NCBI RefSeq assembly: GCF_009258045.1
Contig: NZ_CP041166.1
Coordinates: forward strand, 1,240,001 to 1,304,000
DNA length: 64,000 nucleotides
From: Sulfurimonas xiamenensis
GTDB lineage: Bacteria; Campylobacterota; Campylobacteria; Campylobacterales; Sulfurimonadaceae
Direction: 5' to 3'
The notes beneath the pieces were generated by a model. That model was not told the origin of the DNA and did no database searches. It saw only the letters and a list, made by a program, of their open reading frames with translations. This document shows, piece after piece, positions 27,013 through 36,096 of the stretch. A program made the translations under genes and the position numbers. Position 1 is the stretch's first letter, and every line of letters begins with the position of its first letter.

Positions 27013-28337
27013 ATTTGACGCCAAAAGAGATAGTCGACTACCTAGATAAATATGTTATTTCTCAGCACAATGCTAAAAAAACAATTGCTCTAGCGCTTAG
27101 AACCAGATACAGAAGAATGCAGCTCTCCCAAGAGCTCCAAAAAGATATAACGCCAAAGAATATCCTTATGATAGGCTCTACGGGTGTCGGTAAAACAGAG
27201 ATTTCAAGACGCTTGGCGGGCATGATGAAAGTTCCTTTTATCAAAGTAGAAGCAAGCAAATATACCGAGGTCGGTTTTGTAGGACGCGATGTTGAGTCCA
27301 TGATTCGAGATTTGGTTGTGGCATCTATCTCCATTGTCAAAGCTGAAAAAGAGGAAGAAAACAGAGAAAAAATTGAAAATTATGTTTTAAACAAAATAGT
27401 CGAAAAACTTCTTCCCCCTCTTCCCTCAGGTGCGAGTGAATCTAAGAAAGATGACTATCAAAGACTTTTAGAGGCTATGGAGCAAAGAGTTCTCTCAGGT
27501 GAGATGGATGATAAAATCATAGAACTTGAAGTTGAAAAAATACATGTTGAATTCAACGACACAAATCTACCTCCGGAGATGGCAAAAGTTCAAGAATCAT
27601 TCTCTAAAGTATTCTCTCAAATGAATAAAGAAGATAATAAAAAAGAGGTGACGGTTAAAGATGCAAAATCGATACTAAAAAGCGAAGCGAGTGCAAAGCT
27701 TATTGATTCTGCAAGCATTAATGCCGAAGCGCTAAAGCGTGCCGAGGACGGCGGAATAATATTTCTCGATGAGATTGACAAAATAGCTGTCAGTGAAAAA
27801 TTTCAGGGAAGAAACGACCCTAGCAAAGAGGGAGTACAGCGAGACCTGCTTCCAATAGTTGAAGGTAGCAGCGTAAGCACAAAATATGGTGTGATAAATA
27901 CTGACCATATTCTTTTTATTGCAGCAGGTGCATTTCATCTCTGTAAACCAAGCGATCTTATTCCCGAACTCCAAGGAAGGTTTCCTCTAAGAGTAGAACT
28001 TGAATCTTTAACACAAGAAACTCTCTATAAAATTCTTACCCAAACTAAAAATTCACTGCTTCACCAATATGAAGCACTGCTAAGTACAGAGGGGATGAAG
28101 CTTGTTTTTGAAGACGAGGCAGTTAGAGCGATAGCAAAGCTGACTCATCGCACAAACGAAATAACTGAAGATATAGGTGCTAGAAGACTTCATACAGTTC
28201 TAGAGAGAGTTCTAGAAGATATAAGTTTTCATGCTGATGAATACAAAGACAAAGAGTTTGTTATCACTGAAAAGTTGGTACATGAAAAACTAGACATTGT
28301 TGTCGAAAATGATGACTTGTCGAGATATATCTTATAG
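27009..28337 (+). CDS. hslU: HslU AAA+ unfoldase of HslUV protease
   Basis: A 442-residue Clp/Hsp100 ATPase that unfolds substrates for HslV. It has the N-terminal [21 protein letters not shown], Walker [13 protein letters not shown], the pore motif [11 protein letters not shown] (GYVG in most homologues, here GFVG), Walker [22 protein letters not shown] and the sensor-2 region [20 protein letters not shown]. The C-terminal tail that inserts into HslV ends DDLSRYIL. The I-domain (about 110-230) is of normal length. Confidence 0.97.
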   Translation: MNLTPKEIVDYLDKYVISQHNAKKTIALALRTRYRRMQLSQELQKDITPKNILMIGSTGVGKTEISRRLAGMMKVPFIKVEASKYTEVGFVGRDVESMIRDLVVASISIVKAEKEEENREKIENYVLNKIVEKLLPPLPSGASESKKDDYQRLLEAMEQRVLSGEMDDKIIELEVEKIHVEFNDTNLPPEMAKVQESFSKVFSQMNKEDNKKEVTVKDAKSILKSEASAKLIDSASINAEALKRAEDGGIIFLDEIDKIAVSEKFQGRNDPSKEGVQRDLLPIVEGSSVSTKYGVINTDHILFIAAGAFHLCKPSDLIPELQGRFPLRVELESLTQETLYKILTQTKNSLLHQYEALLSTEGMKLVFEDEAVRAIAKLTHRTNEITEDIGARRLHTVLERVLEDISFHADEYKDKEFVITEKLVHEKLDIVVENDDLSRYIL

Positions 28338-28345
28338 GAACAAAT

Positions 28346-29224
28346 ATGACAAAAGCAGGTTTCGTCTCCTTAATCGGTCGTCCAAATGCTGGAAAAAGCA
28401 CACTTATGAATTCGCTACTGGGCGAAAACATTGCAATGGTTAGCCAAAAGGCAAATGCAACTAGAAAAAGATCAAATGCAATAGTAATGCATAAAGATAC
28501 ACAAATCATCTTTGTTGATACTCCAGGATTGCATGAGAGAGAGAAAATACTAAATCAGTTTATGCTTGATGAAGCACTTAAGGCTATGGGAGATTGTGAC
28601 CTTATAGTCTATCTTGCCCCAGTTACTGACAGCATTGAAAATTATGAAAAATTTTTAAAACTAAATAATTCAAAAATCAAACATATTATAGTATTAAGTA
28701 AAATAGATCAGGTTTCACAAGAGAAACTTTTTAAAAAAATAGCGCAGTACAACCAGTTTTCAGATTATTTTGAAGCTCTTATTCCAATGGCAGTACCAAA
28801 AAAAATCGGTCATCAGGATCTGCTCGAAACTATCTCAAAACTTTTACCCAAATCCCCTTTTCTTTATGATCCTGAAGATTTGACAAGCGAATTGGTAAGA
28901 GATATATATGCCGGTTTTATAAGAGAGGGCATATTTCAAAATGTCAGTGATGAGATACCGTATGAGTCTGATGTTATAATTGACAAAATTTATGAAGATA
29001 AAAATATAGACAAAATTATTGCTACTATCATTATAGAAAAAGAGTCTCAAAAAGGGATTATAATTGGTAAAGGCGGCGAATCAATCAAGAGAATCGGAAA
29101 ATATTCCAGAGAAAAAATAGAAGCTCTAAGTGGAAAAAAAGTCTATCTTGATCTGCAGGTTGTTGTAAAAAAAGGCTGGACAAAAGATAAATCATTTTTA
29201 AAAGAGATTGGTTATATCTCATAA
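28346..29224 (+). CDS. era: GTPase Era
   Basis: A 292-residue ribosome-assembly GTPase that binds 16S rRNA. G1 is GRPNAGKSTLMN, G2 is around ANATRKRSN (commonly PQTTR, so the switch is divergent), G3 is DTPGLHE and G4 is LSKID. The C-terminal KH domain has IIGKGGESIKRIGKYSREKIE. The length is normal. It is eight bases after hslU and followed by a long gene-free region, so it ends this operon. Confidence 0.95.
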   Translation: MTKAGFVSLIGRPNAGKSTLMNSLLGENIAMVSQKANATRKRSNAIVMHKDTQIIFVDTPGLHEREKILNQFMLDEALKAMGDCDLIVYLAPVTDSIENYEKFLKLNNSKIKHIIVLSKIDQVSQEKLFKKIAQYNQFSDYFEALIPMAVPKKIGHQDLLETISKLLPKSPFLYDPEDLTSELVRDIYAGFIREGIFQNVSDEIPYESDVIIDKIYEDKNIDKIIATIIIEKESQKGIIIGKGGESIKRIGKYSREKIEALSGKKVYLDLQVVVKKGWTKDKSFLKEIGYIS

Positions 29225-29678
29225 AATAGTTATTACAAAAAAAAAGTAAAATTTATTTTCCTATATTACGATAAAAAATAGCAGAAAACATATAGTTAAA
29301 TGAACAAAAACAACAATATTTATTTAAAATTTTAAATAAAAAAAAATTTTTAAGCTTTCTTCAGATAAAATCAAAGAGTAAAGTAATTAAGTTCTCTGAT
29401 TTATGAAGAGTATTGATAGTAAAGTTAAAGTTTTATTACATAAAGCAGCAACTCTTAAACTACAATATTTAAAAAAAGAGTAAAATATTTACAAAATATT
29501 CGAGGTTATTGTAAAAAGAATTAAAGCTTTTTTAAATAAACTTCAAATACTATTGTAAACAATGATGTAACATTGCCAAAGAAAATGATTATCATGTAGA
29601 TTAATTAAATTTACAAGATTTAGTTTTATAAAAATAATAAATTTTGCACTTTAGTTAAAATTTATTTTAAACAGGATC
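29225..29678. other. 454-bp AT-rich leader ahead of the secretion/transformation operon
   Basis: No open frame of credible size is present on either strand. The stretch is extremely AT-rich with runs of A and T, no clear terminator after era, and one strong palindromic Fur-like site at 29581-29599. It may contain a long 5' UTR or a small RNA, but no structure is convincing by eye. AGGA near 29672 is the ribosome binding site for the next gene. Confidence 0.55.
29581..29599. promoter_or_regulatory. Fur-box-like palindrome upstream of the secretin operon
   Basis: GAAAATGATTATCATGTAG matches the classic 19-bp Fur box GATAATGATAATCATTATC at 13 of 19 positions, with an almost perfect ATGAT-T-ATCAT core. 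It is about 80 bases upstream of the first gene of the operon. Confidence 0.45.
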
Positions 29679-31238
29679 ATGAAAATGAGTAAAAAAGAAA
29701 AACACTCTTTCTCCAGCGTACTTTCTATTAACCCTTACAAGGGTACATATGTAAGTTCAATTTCAAATTTTTTAAATAAAATCGCATCGCCAACATACAA
29801 TAAAGAGCAGTATGTTGTCTCATATCTAAACACAAAAAGTTTTATCAATAGTCATATTTCTGTAAGTAAAAATATTCCAGATGATGATTTATATGATGCT
29901 ATTTATAATAAAGCATACGATGAGCTTGGTCTTGATCAAGCTATTATGTATCAAATAGAATATATTGAAACTTTTAACAATTTAGATGAAGAAAACAGAA
30001 ACTTTCATGTATTTATAATAGATCCGGCTGTAATAGATGATGTATTTAAAAATGTAGTTGAAAAAGTAAAATATATAGACTATATTATACCGTCTCCTCT
30101 TCTATTAAAATCTCTTTATTCTAAAGAGATTATAGAAAGCAGCGGTGTCCACTGCTTTATATATTTTCAAGAAAACGACACTTTTATTACTATATATAAT
30201 GAGAAAAATTTTATATATACTAAATCTATAAATTACTCATTTTTACAAATGCACGAAAGATTTTGTGAATTGCATGGGGAGATGATTGAGTATGAAGACT
30301 TTATCAATTTTCTTAAAAATGAAGATCTTAAAACTACTGAAAGTGTCTATAAAACAGATGTAATTAGGCTATATAAAGAGATATTTACAAATATCAATGA
30401 CATTTTAACATATGTAAAAAGAGCTTTAGATATAAATAAAATAGATTGTATCTACATAGATTCGCAACTTGCATCTGTAACTAAACTAGATGAGATATCA
30501 GAAGTTGAACTTAGTATTAAAAGTAATAATTTTAATTTTGACTATGGATTTGAGAAGAGTGAAAATAATATTGATCATCTTCATTCTCTTATGCATCTTT
30601 ATACTACTCTTTCTGAAAAAGAGAGATATGAGTGTAATTTCACTACATATCATCGTCCTCCAAAATTCATAAAGAGAGAAAGCGGTCGTGCTATTTTACT
30701 TAGTGCTGCTGCTCTTGTGCTTGCTTTTTTGTATCCTGCAACATACTGGACACTTACATATGCGCAATCACTCCAGTACAAACTTCTTGAAGAGGAGTAT
30801 AAAAATGTTCACAACATTAAAGTTACAAGAGAAGCTACTATAAAAAGCAGAGAAGCTGAAAAAGAAAAAGTTTCAAAATTACTAGCTCAGGAAGAACAAG
30901 AATATATTGAGAAGAAAAACACACTTATAAAAATTCACGATGTTAAAGTAAATTATCCTATGAAAGCTGGTTTGATATATACATTTACAAAAGATTTAAA
31001 TAGATACGATGTTAGATTGGAATCTGCTTTTTATACAGAATCAAATAAGTATAATAAAGATGATGAAACAAAAGAGTTGAAGCTTAGACTAGTCTCTTCT
31101 AATGATAAAAAGATAACTGACCTAATTAAATATTTAACAAAAATTTATGAAGGTAAATTCTATTTTTGGATAGATGAAATATCATATGAAGAAAAAACAA
31201 AATTATATTTTGGTGAATTAAAGGTGAATTTATTATGA
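29679..31238 (+). CDS. GspL/PilM-PilN-like inner-membrane assembly protein
   Basis: A 519-residue protein with a long cytoplasmic region (about 1-335), one membrane segment (AILLSAAALVLAFLYPATYW) and a periplasmic part of about 160 residues. That part starts with a coiled coil (EEYKNVHNIKVTREATIKSRE) and ends in a ferredoxin-like domain. This is the architecture of GspL, or of PilM fused to PilN. The cytoplasmic half has the strand-helix spacing of an actin-like fold but no conserved phosphate loops. By position it heads an operon like the Campylobacter cts transformation genes. Start: ATG 29679, or ATG 29685, which has better ribosome-site spacing. Confidence 0.68.
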   Translation: MKMSKKEKHSFSSVLSINPYKGTYVSSISNFLNKIASPTYNKEQYVVSYLNTKSFINSHISVSKNIPDDDLYDAIYNKAYDELGLDQAIMYQIEYIETFNNLDEENRNFHVFIIDPAVIDDVFKNVVEKVKYIDYIIPSPLLLKSLYSKEIIESSGVHCFIYFQENDTFITIYNEKNFIYTKSINYSFLQMHERFCELHGEMIEYEDFINFLKNEDLKTTESVYKTDVIRLYKEIFTNINDILTYVKRALDINKIDCIYIDSQLASVTKLDEISEVELSIKSNNFNFDYGFEKSENNIDHLHSLMHLYTTLSEKERYECNFTTYHRPPKFIKRESGRAILLSAAALVLAFLYPATYWTLTYAQSLQYKLLEEEYKNVHNIKVTREATIKSREAEKEKVSKLLAQEEQEYIEKKNTLIKIHDVKVNYPMKAGLIYTFTKDLNRYDVRLESAFYTESNKYNKDDETKELKLRLVSSNDKKITDLIKYLTKIYEGKFYFWIDEISYEEKTKLYFGELKVNLL

Positions 31239-31873
31239 GTTTTAAATTAATGATAGAAAATACCTTACAAAGAATTGATAATTTTTTTAAGGAAAAATCT
31301 CAAAAAGATGTTTATATGATATATATTATCATAGTTGCTATTTTGTTTTTTTTGGCTTACCCGTTTTATGATTCATCAGTTAATGAATTTAATAGCGCGA
31401 AAAAAAAAGTTGAAGATATTACAAAAAAAATAGATTCTGACAAAATTTATTTGAAAATAAACACAGAAGAAAAAGTCGCTAAACTTGTTCAAGAAATTAA
31501 AAATCTTGAAAATGAATTGTTGGTTCAAAAAGACAACAATAAATATATAAAAGAGAAGATAGAAACTATATATTCACTTATCTATGATGAAATTGCATGG
31601 GGTGAGTATCTTAATTCTATATCTGTAAATGCAAAAGAGCACAATGTAAAAATAATTAACTTTGAAGAGAGTTATCCAAAAAACGAAACATCAACTTTTG
31701 GTCATGTTTTGGATGTTGAACTCAAAGTTAAGGGAAATTACTTGAATACAGTTAAGTTTATCAATTCACTTGAAAAAAGTGAATTAGTTGTTGATGTTCA
31801 TGATTTAAGCATTAAAGCACAGAATGAGCTGAGTACAGATTTAAATATTTCAATTTGGGGGATTACTTACTAA
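31235..31873 (+). CDS. PilO/GspM-like inner-membrane protein
   Basis: A 212-residue protein with a short cytoplasmic start, one membrane helix (YMIYIIIVAILFFLAYPFY), a coiled coil (about 50-105, KKVEDITKKIDSDKIYLK and onward) and a C-terminal ferredoxin-like domain with HVLDVELKVKGNYLNTVKFI. This is the PilO/GspM layout; such proteins pair with PilN/GspL in the inner-membrane platform. It overlaps the upstream gene by four bases and the next by one. Confidence 0.75.
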   Translation: MSFKLMIENTLQRIDNFFKEKSQKDVYMIYIIIVAILFFLAYPFYDSSVNEFNSAKKKVEDITKKIDSDKIYLKINTEEKVAKLVQEIKNLENELLVQKDNNKYIKEKIETIYSLIYDEIAWGEYLNSISVNAKEHNVKIINFEESYPKNETSTFGHVLDVELKVKGNYLNTVKFINSLEKSELVVDVHDLSIKAQNELSTDLNISIWGITY

Positions 31874-32334
31874 TGAAAACATTATTAATAATATTACTTA
31901 CAGTTTTTTTAAGCAGCCTCCTTTATGCTACAGAACTAGAGTGGGTAGATGAACAAATAGAAGCAATCAAACCTCCAAGAAAAGGAGTTACAGTTGTGAA
32001 AGTAAAAGATCCTTTTATATTTTTAGACAAAAGCAAACCTGAAGTAAAAAAAGGAGCTAAAACTTCTTCAGTAGCTCGAAGAACAGTTTCGTCTTCAAAA
32101 GCTGTTGCTGTAGCTACTTCGGAAAAAAGCATTAAAAAAGACACTTTTGTCTTGAGTGCTATTGTCAATTCATCTGCTATGATTGACGGTAACTGGTATA
32201 AAAAGAATGAGAATATCAGCAATTATACAATTACTGATATTGACAAAACTTCGGTAACTTTAAAAAAAGGTGATAAGGAAATTATCTTATCAACAATTAG
32301 CAGAAATTCAAATTTAAAATTCAAAAATAAGTAG
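31873..32334 (+). CDS. Periplasmic PilP/GspC-like protein
   Basis: A 153-residue secreted protein with a signal peptide (MKTLLIILLTVFLSSLLYA). A basic Ser/Ala-rich linker follows (VARRTVSSSKAVAVATSEK), then a small beta domain with FVLSAIVNSSAMIDGNWYKK and NYTITDIDKTSVTLKKGDKE. The latter resembles the homology region of PilP/GspC that contacts the secretin. The open frame reaches 18 bases further upstream to a TTG, but ATG 31873, which overlaps the preceding stop as TAATG, is the likely start. Confidence 0.7.
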   Translation: MKTLLIILLTVFLSSLLYATELEWVDEQIEAIKPPRKGVTVVKVKDPFIFLDKSKPEVKKGAKTSSVARRTVSSSKAVAVATSEKSIKKDTFVLSAIVNSSAMIDGNWYKKNENISNYTITDIDKTSVTLKKGDKEIILSTISRNSNLKFKNK

Positions 32335-32343
32335 GGCAGATTT

Positions 32344-33870
32344 ATGAAACTTATAAAAACAACAATGTACTCGACTCTTTTAACACTTTTGTTATCAGTT
32401 AATACTTTAGCTGATTGTTCTTATGAACTCTTTAGCATTAGTTCCACAAAAAACACTAAGATAATAGATTTTATAGAACAGCTTAGTGATGAGTGTGAAT
32501 TTAGCATTATTGTCACTGATCCGACTGCTCAAGAGTTTTTAAATACTAATTTAAATAAAACAAATCTAAACAACCTAACGATTAATGAAGTTTTAGAACT
32601 TATATTGAAAGAGAATAATCTTACATATACTCTTGAGAATAATATTTTAAAAATTTCATATCTTGAAACTAAAATGTTTAGCATAGACTATATTCTTTCA
32701 CAAAGAAAAAGTGAATCTAAAACAGATATAACTCTCTCATCAGAAGGTGCTGGCGTTTCTTCTGGAACTACAACTACAACAGCAAACGCAGAAGTAGGTG
32801 GAGGCAGTGCAGGTAAATCAGGTATGAAAATAGATAGTTCAGATGAAGTGATGTTTTGGCATCAACTAGATTTAGAATTTCAAAAAATTCTTAACAGACC
32901 ACAAGATATCTATAAAGCTGAAGCTCCTATTATAAATAAAAATGCCGGTATTGTTACAGTTACTGCAACAACTAAACAGATGCAAAGATTTGAAAAATAC
33001 CTTAAAAATCTTCAAGACAAAGTACAGCTTCAAGTCTTAATAGATGTTCAGCTACTGTCTGTAACTTTAAATGAAGGAAAAACAACAGGTGTTGACTGGA
33101 GCCAGCTATATGCTCTTCAAGATATTGATGTAAGCTTTGGAACAGGTACTGGTACAGGCAATACGCAGGATAGTTTTATTACACTCAACAGCTCAAGCGG
33201 AATAAAATTAAATGAAGTTATTAAATTTCTTAAAACTCAAGGTGAAGTGAACTCTATATCTAACCCAAAAGTTTTAACTCTTAATAATCAAGCAGCTCTA
33301 ATAACAGCCGGAACTGAATATTTTTATAAAATTATAAGTACTGAAATATTGGCAGGCGGAACAACCGGAACTCAAAGTGAAAGTGAAGATGTTTTATCAG
33401 TTTTTGCCGGAGTTTTACTAGATATTACTCCAGAAATTTCTGATAACAATATGATAACACTAAAAATAAACCCTTCTCTATCTGAAACAGCTTCAGATAT
33501 ATCTAGTATCCCGGGAGAAGACAGAACAATGCCGCCGGATCTTACTCGCCGTCAGCTCTCCTCTGTTGTAACTGTAAAAGATGGTAATCGTATTATTTTA
33601 GGTGGTCTTATCAATACAAATGTTGAAAACAATGTAAACAAAGTTCCTTTACTCGGAGATATTCCTCTTTTAAACTATCTGTTTAAATATGAGGATAAAC
33701 AAAAAACTGTTCATGAGCTTATCATTGTTATAGAACCGCATATTATTCGTAAAGAAGAGAATGATTTATCTTTATCAGACTTAGGTTATCAAGGCCTGTC
33801 AGAGAAAATCTTACTTAATGCAGAAGATGCAATTACCGCTACTACTGATAGTGCAAAAGAAGAAAATTGA
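32344..33870 (+). CDS. Secretin (GspD/PilQ/MshL family; CtsD-like)
   Basis: A 508-residue outer-membrane secretin with a signal peptide (to about residue 23). N-terminal STN/N0-type domains follow (SISSTKNTKIIDFIEQLSDE; NNLTINEVLELILKENN), then a Gly/Ser/Thr-rich linker (about 135-165). The secretin barrel shows VQLQVLIDVQLLSVTLNEGK, VNSISNPKVLTLNNQAAL, the VPLLGDIPLLNYLF motif and HELIIVIEPHIIR. It would form the outer gate for pseudopilus or DNA traffic. Its gene order, before an AAA ATPase and GspE/F, is that of MshL/CtsD systems. Confidence 0.9.
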   Translation: MKLIKTTMYSTLLTLLLSVNTLADCSYELFSISSTKNTKIIDFIEQLSDECEFSIIVTDPTAQEFLNTNLNKTNLNNLTINEVLELILKENNLTYTLENNILKISYLETKMFSIDYILSQRKSESKTDITLSSEGAGVSSGTTTTTANAEVGGGSAGKSGMKIDSSDEVMFWHQLDLEFQKILNRPQDIYKAEAPIINKNAGIVTVTATTKQMQRFEKYLKNLQDKVQLQVLIDVQLLSVTLNEGKTTGVDWSQLYALQDIDVSFGTGTGTGNTQDSFITLNSSSGIKLNEVIKFLKTQGEVNSISNPKVLTLNNQAALITAGTEYFYKIISTEILAGGTTGTQSESEDVLSVFAGVLLDITPEISDNNMITLKINPSLSETASDISSIPGEDRTMPPDLTRRQLSSVVTVKDGNRIILGGLINTNVENNVNKVPLLGDIPLLNYLFKYEDKQKTVHELIIVIEPHIIRKEENDLSLSDLGYQGLSEKILLNAEDAITATTDSAKEEN

Positions 33871-34682
33871 AAACAAGTATCTATAAAAACGCAAGGGATG
33901 TTTTTTTAGATACTGTTGATGCTAAAGATTACATCCAGCTTGAAAGAATCTCTATGATTTACCAGGCATTAAAGGACTCAATAGCTAAACCTCTAAAAAT
34001 GGTGCTTTTATATGGAAGACCTGGTACTGGAAAAAGTATGTTTCTCTCAAGGCTTCACCAAGACCTTGTCTCTGAACAAAAAGTTTATCTATATAAAACA
34101 CCTATTTTAGATGAAAGTGAATTTTTTAAAACACTTGCTCAGGATTTATATGACATTAAATATGATGGTGAATTGAATTTTACACAATTTATGAAAGTTG
34201 TTGAAAATAGAGAAGTTGGAGCAGAAATTATGCCAATCATAATGCTAGATGAAGCTCAACTATACTCAACTTTTATGATGGAAAAGATAAGACTGCTCTC
34301 TGACACAAGAAAAGTAAAATTTGTTATTGCTCTTCATAAAACAGAAAAAGAGGATTTAATTGCAAAAGAGCATTTTCAAACTAGAATTTGGGAAAGTATC
34401 AAGCTTGAAAATGCTTCACCCTCAGAATTGAAAATTTACATTCAAAAAAAACTTATGAAAGTAAATTGCCTGGATGTTGCAAGTATGTTTAATCAAAAAT
34501 CAGTTAATTTGATTCATAAATTAACAAATGGAAATTATAGAGACACAAATAAACTAGTATATACATTATTTGATATATACATGCATTATGAAAATAATAA
34601 TTATAAAAAAATAAAAGGAAATGAGATTTCGAAAAAAATTATAGAGATGTCTGCTATTCATACAGGACTTATTAATGCTTAA
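33867..34682 (+). CDS. AAA ATPase, MshM/GspA/CtsP-like
   Basis: A 271-residue P-loop ATPase. Walker A is LYGRPGTGKSMFLSRLHQD, Walker B is MPIIMLDEAQLYS, and sensor-like FVIALHKTEKED follows; LTNGNYRDTNKLVYTLFDIY closes the AAA lid. It matches the ExeA/GspA/MshM group that helps secretins assemble, and CtsP of Campylobacter, but has no peptidoglycan-binding domain. The start is TTG at 33867, which overlaps the secretin stop as TTGA. It overlaps the TPR gene by eight bases. Confidence 0.85.
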   Translation: MKTSIYKNARDVFLDTVDAKDYIQLERISMIYQALKDSIAKPLKMVLLYGRPGTGKSMFLSRLHQDLVSEQKVYLYKTPILDESEFFKTLAQDLYDIKYDGELNFTQFMKVVENREVGAEIMPIIMLDEAQLYSTFMMEKIRLLSDTRKVKFVIALHKTEKEDLIAKEHFQTRIWESIKLENASPSELKIYIQKKLMKVNCLDVASMFNQKSVNLIHKLTNGNYRDTNKLVYTLFDIYMHYENNNYKKIKGNEISKKIIEMSAIHTGLINA

Positions 34683-35541
34683 TATTGATGATTTAGAAAT
34701 CAGACATAAAAAATATAAACAAAAAAAAATCATTCCTTACTTTACAATAACTGCGAGTATAATTATTGTTAGCTCTTCTATCGCTTTTTTTACTTTATAC
34801 AATTTTAATTCTAATATAGAGAAAAAAAATATTATAAAATCAACTGTTGATAAAAAAGAAAATATAATATTACAAAATACAAAAGCAGAACCTGCCAAAA
34901 AAGAGGAAAAAATAATAGAACAAGAAAAAATGGCGGAACCTGCTAAGATAGAAGAAGAGATCATAGCGCAAGAGCCAAAACTTATTAAAGAAGAAAGCTT
35001 GCAAAAACAAGAAAAGGTTATGCTCTCTCCATCATTAAAATTTATAGACAATATAAAAGCAGAAAAAGAAACATATTCTAAAAATATAAGCAATAATATT
35101 GATACAAAAAAAGAGATAAAAAAAGTTAGTGAAGAGAAAAAAACGGCACTCCCTGTAGAAGAGCCTGCAGTGGAAGAAGTTAAAGAATCTTTGCAAAATG
35201 TTAATCAAAAAAGTTCTATTTCTATAACAAGAAATGATGATGAAAAAGATATTCAAGATGTTATAAAAAGGTTTAATATAAATCACAATCCTGCCCTAAG
35301 CCTTTTTGTTGCAAAAAAGTATTATCAATTAGGAGACTATGAACAAGCGTATAACTATGCTTTGGCAACAAATGAATTAAATAACAATATTGAAGCAAGC
35401 TGGATAATTTTTTCAAAATCATTAGTAAAACTAGATAAAAAAGATATGGCAATAGATACACTCAGAAAATACATAAACTACTCTAATTCATCACAAGCAA
35501 AGCAGCTTCTAGATGAAATCTTATCAGGAAAATTTAAATGA
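34675..35541 (+). CDS. Membrane-anchored TPR protein (MshN-like)
   Basis: A 288-residue protein with a basic cytoplasmic start (RHKKYKQKK), one membrane helix (YFTITASIIIVSSSIAFFTL), and a long charged, low-complexity Lys/Glu linker (about 55-185) with repeats such as KAEPAKKEEKIIEQEKMAEP. The C-terminal TPR part has SLFVAKKYYQLGDYEQAYNY and ASWIIFSKSLVKLDKKDMAI. MshN proteins in MSHA-type pilus operons share this layout and place. The linker could span the periplasm toward the secretin. Confidence 0.75.
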   Translation: MLNIDDLEIRHKKYKQKKIIPYFTITASIIIVSSSIAFFTLYNFNSNIEKKNIIKSTVDKKENIILQNTKAEPAKKEEKIIEQEKMAEPAKIEEEIIAQEPKLIKEESLQKQEKVMLSPSLKFIDNIKAEKETYSKNISNNIDTKKEIKKVSEEKKTALPVEEPAVEEVKESLQNVNQKSSISITRNDDEKDIQDVIKRFNINHNPALSLFVAKKYYQLGDYEQAYNYALATNELNNNIEASWIIFSKSLVKLDKKDMAIDTLRKYINYSNSSQAKQLLDEILSGKFK

Positions 35542-36083
35542 AAATACTACTGTTAATACTATTTATAACAATAAATTTATATGGAAATATAAAACAAAAA
35601 ATGTTAAGTCAATATCAAGATAAAGAGTATAAAGAGGCGTGCAATCTTGGTTTTAATCATTTTAGCGAATATTCAAGAGATGAAGAGTATATCTCTTTAT
35701 ATGCTTTTTCATGTTTAAATGCTGATTATATAGATCGCCTGTCTGTTCCTATAGCAAAATTAAAATATTCTCAAGAATCACGCTCTAATGCTGCCTATTT
35801 TTCTATTATTTTAATGCAAAAAAAGCTTCTCTATCATGCAATGTTGGATAATTATGATATATCATCTCTAAATTTACCCTCAACAGATCATGTTTTATCA
35901 AAAGTTTTTGATTTATATAGTAAACTTAAAAAAGATGAACTTAAAGATGTTTATATTTTTGAAGATGAAAATGACAATCAATTAAAATATAAGCTTTATC
36001 TTTTAAAAGATGATAAAATAGATAAAATGGTTATTGAAGAGTTTTATAACTCTATTAGCGTTAAAAAACATATTTATTGGTAG
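35538..36083 (+). CDS. Hypothetical secreted protein of the secretin operon
   Basis: A 181-residue protein with a signal peptide (MKILLLILFITINLYG) and a helical mature chain: MLSQYQDKEYKEACNLGFNH, then DEEYISLYAFSCLNADYIDR. This has TPR-like spacing with two Cys. It overlaps the TPR gene by four bases and stops 13 bases before gspE. By position it may correspond to Campylobacter CtsX, but I cannot confirm this by sequence. No family is recognised. Confidence 0.62.
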   Translation: MKILLLILFITINLYGNIKQKMLSQYQDKEYKEACNLGFNHFSEYSRDEEYISLYAFSCLNADYIDRLSVPIAKLKYSQESRSNAAYFSIILMQKKLLYHAMLDNYDISSLNLPSTDHVLSKVFDLYSKLKKDELKDVYIFEDENDNQLKYKLYLLKDDKIDKMVIEEFYNSISVKKHIYW

Positions 36084-36096
36084 GGGAAGAGGCATT

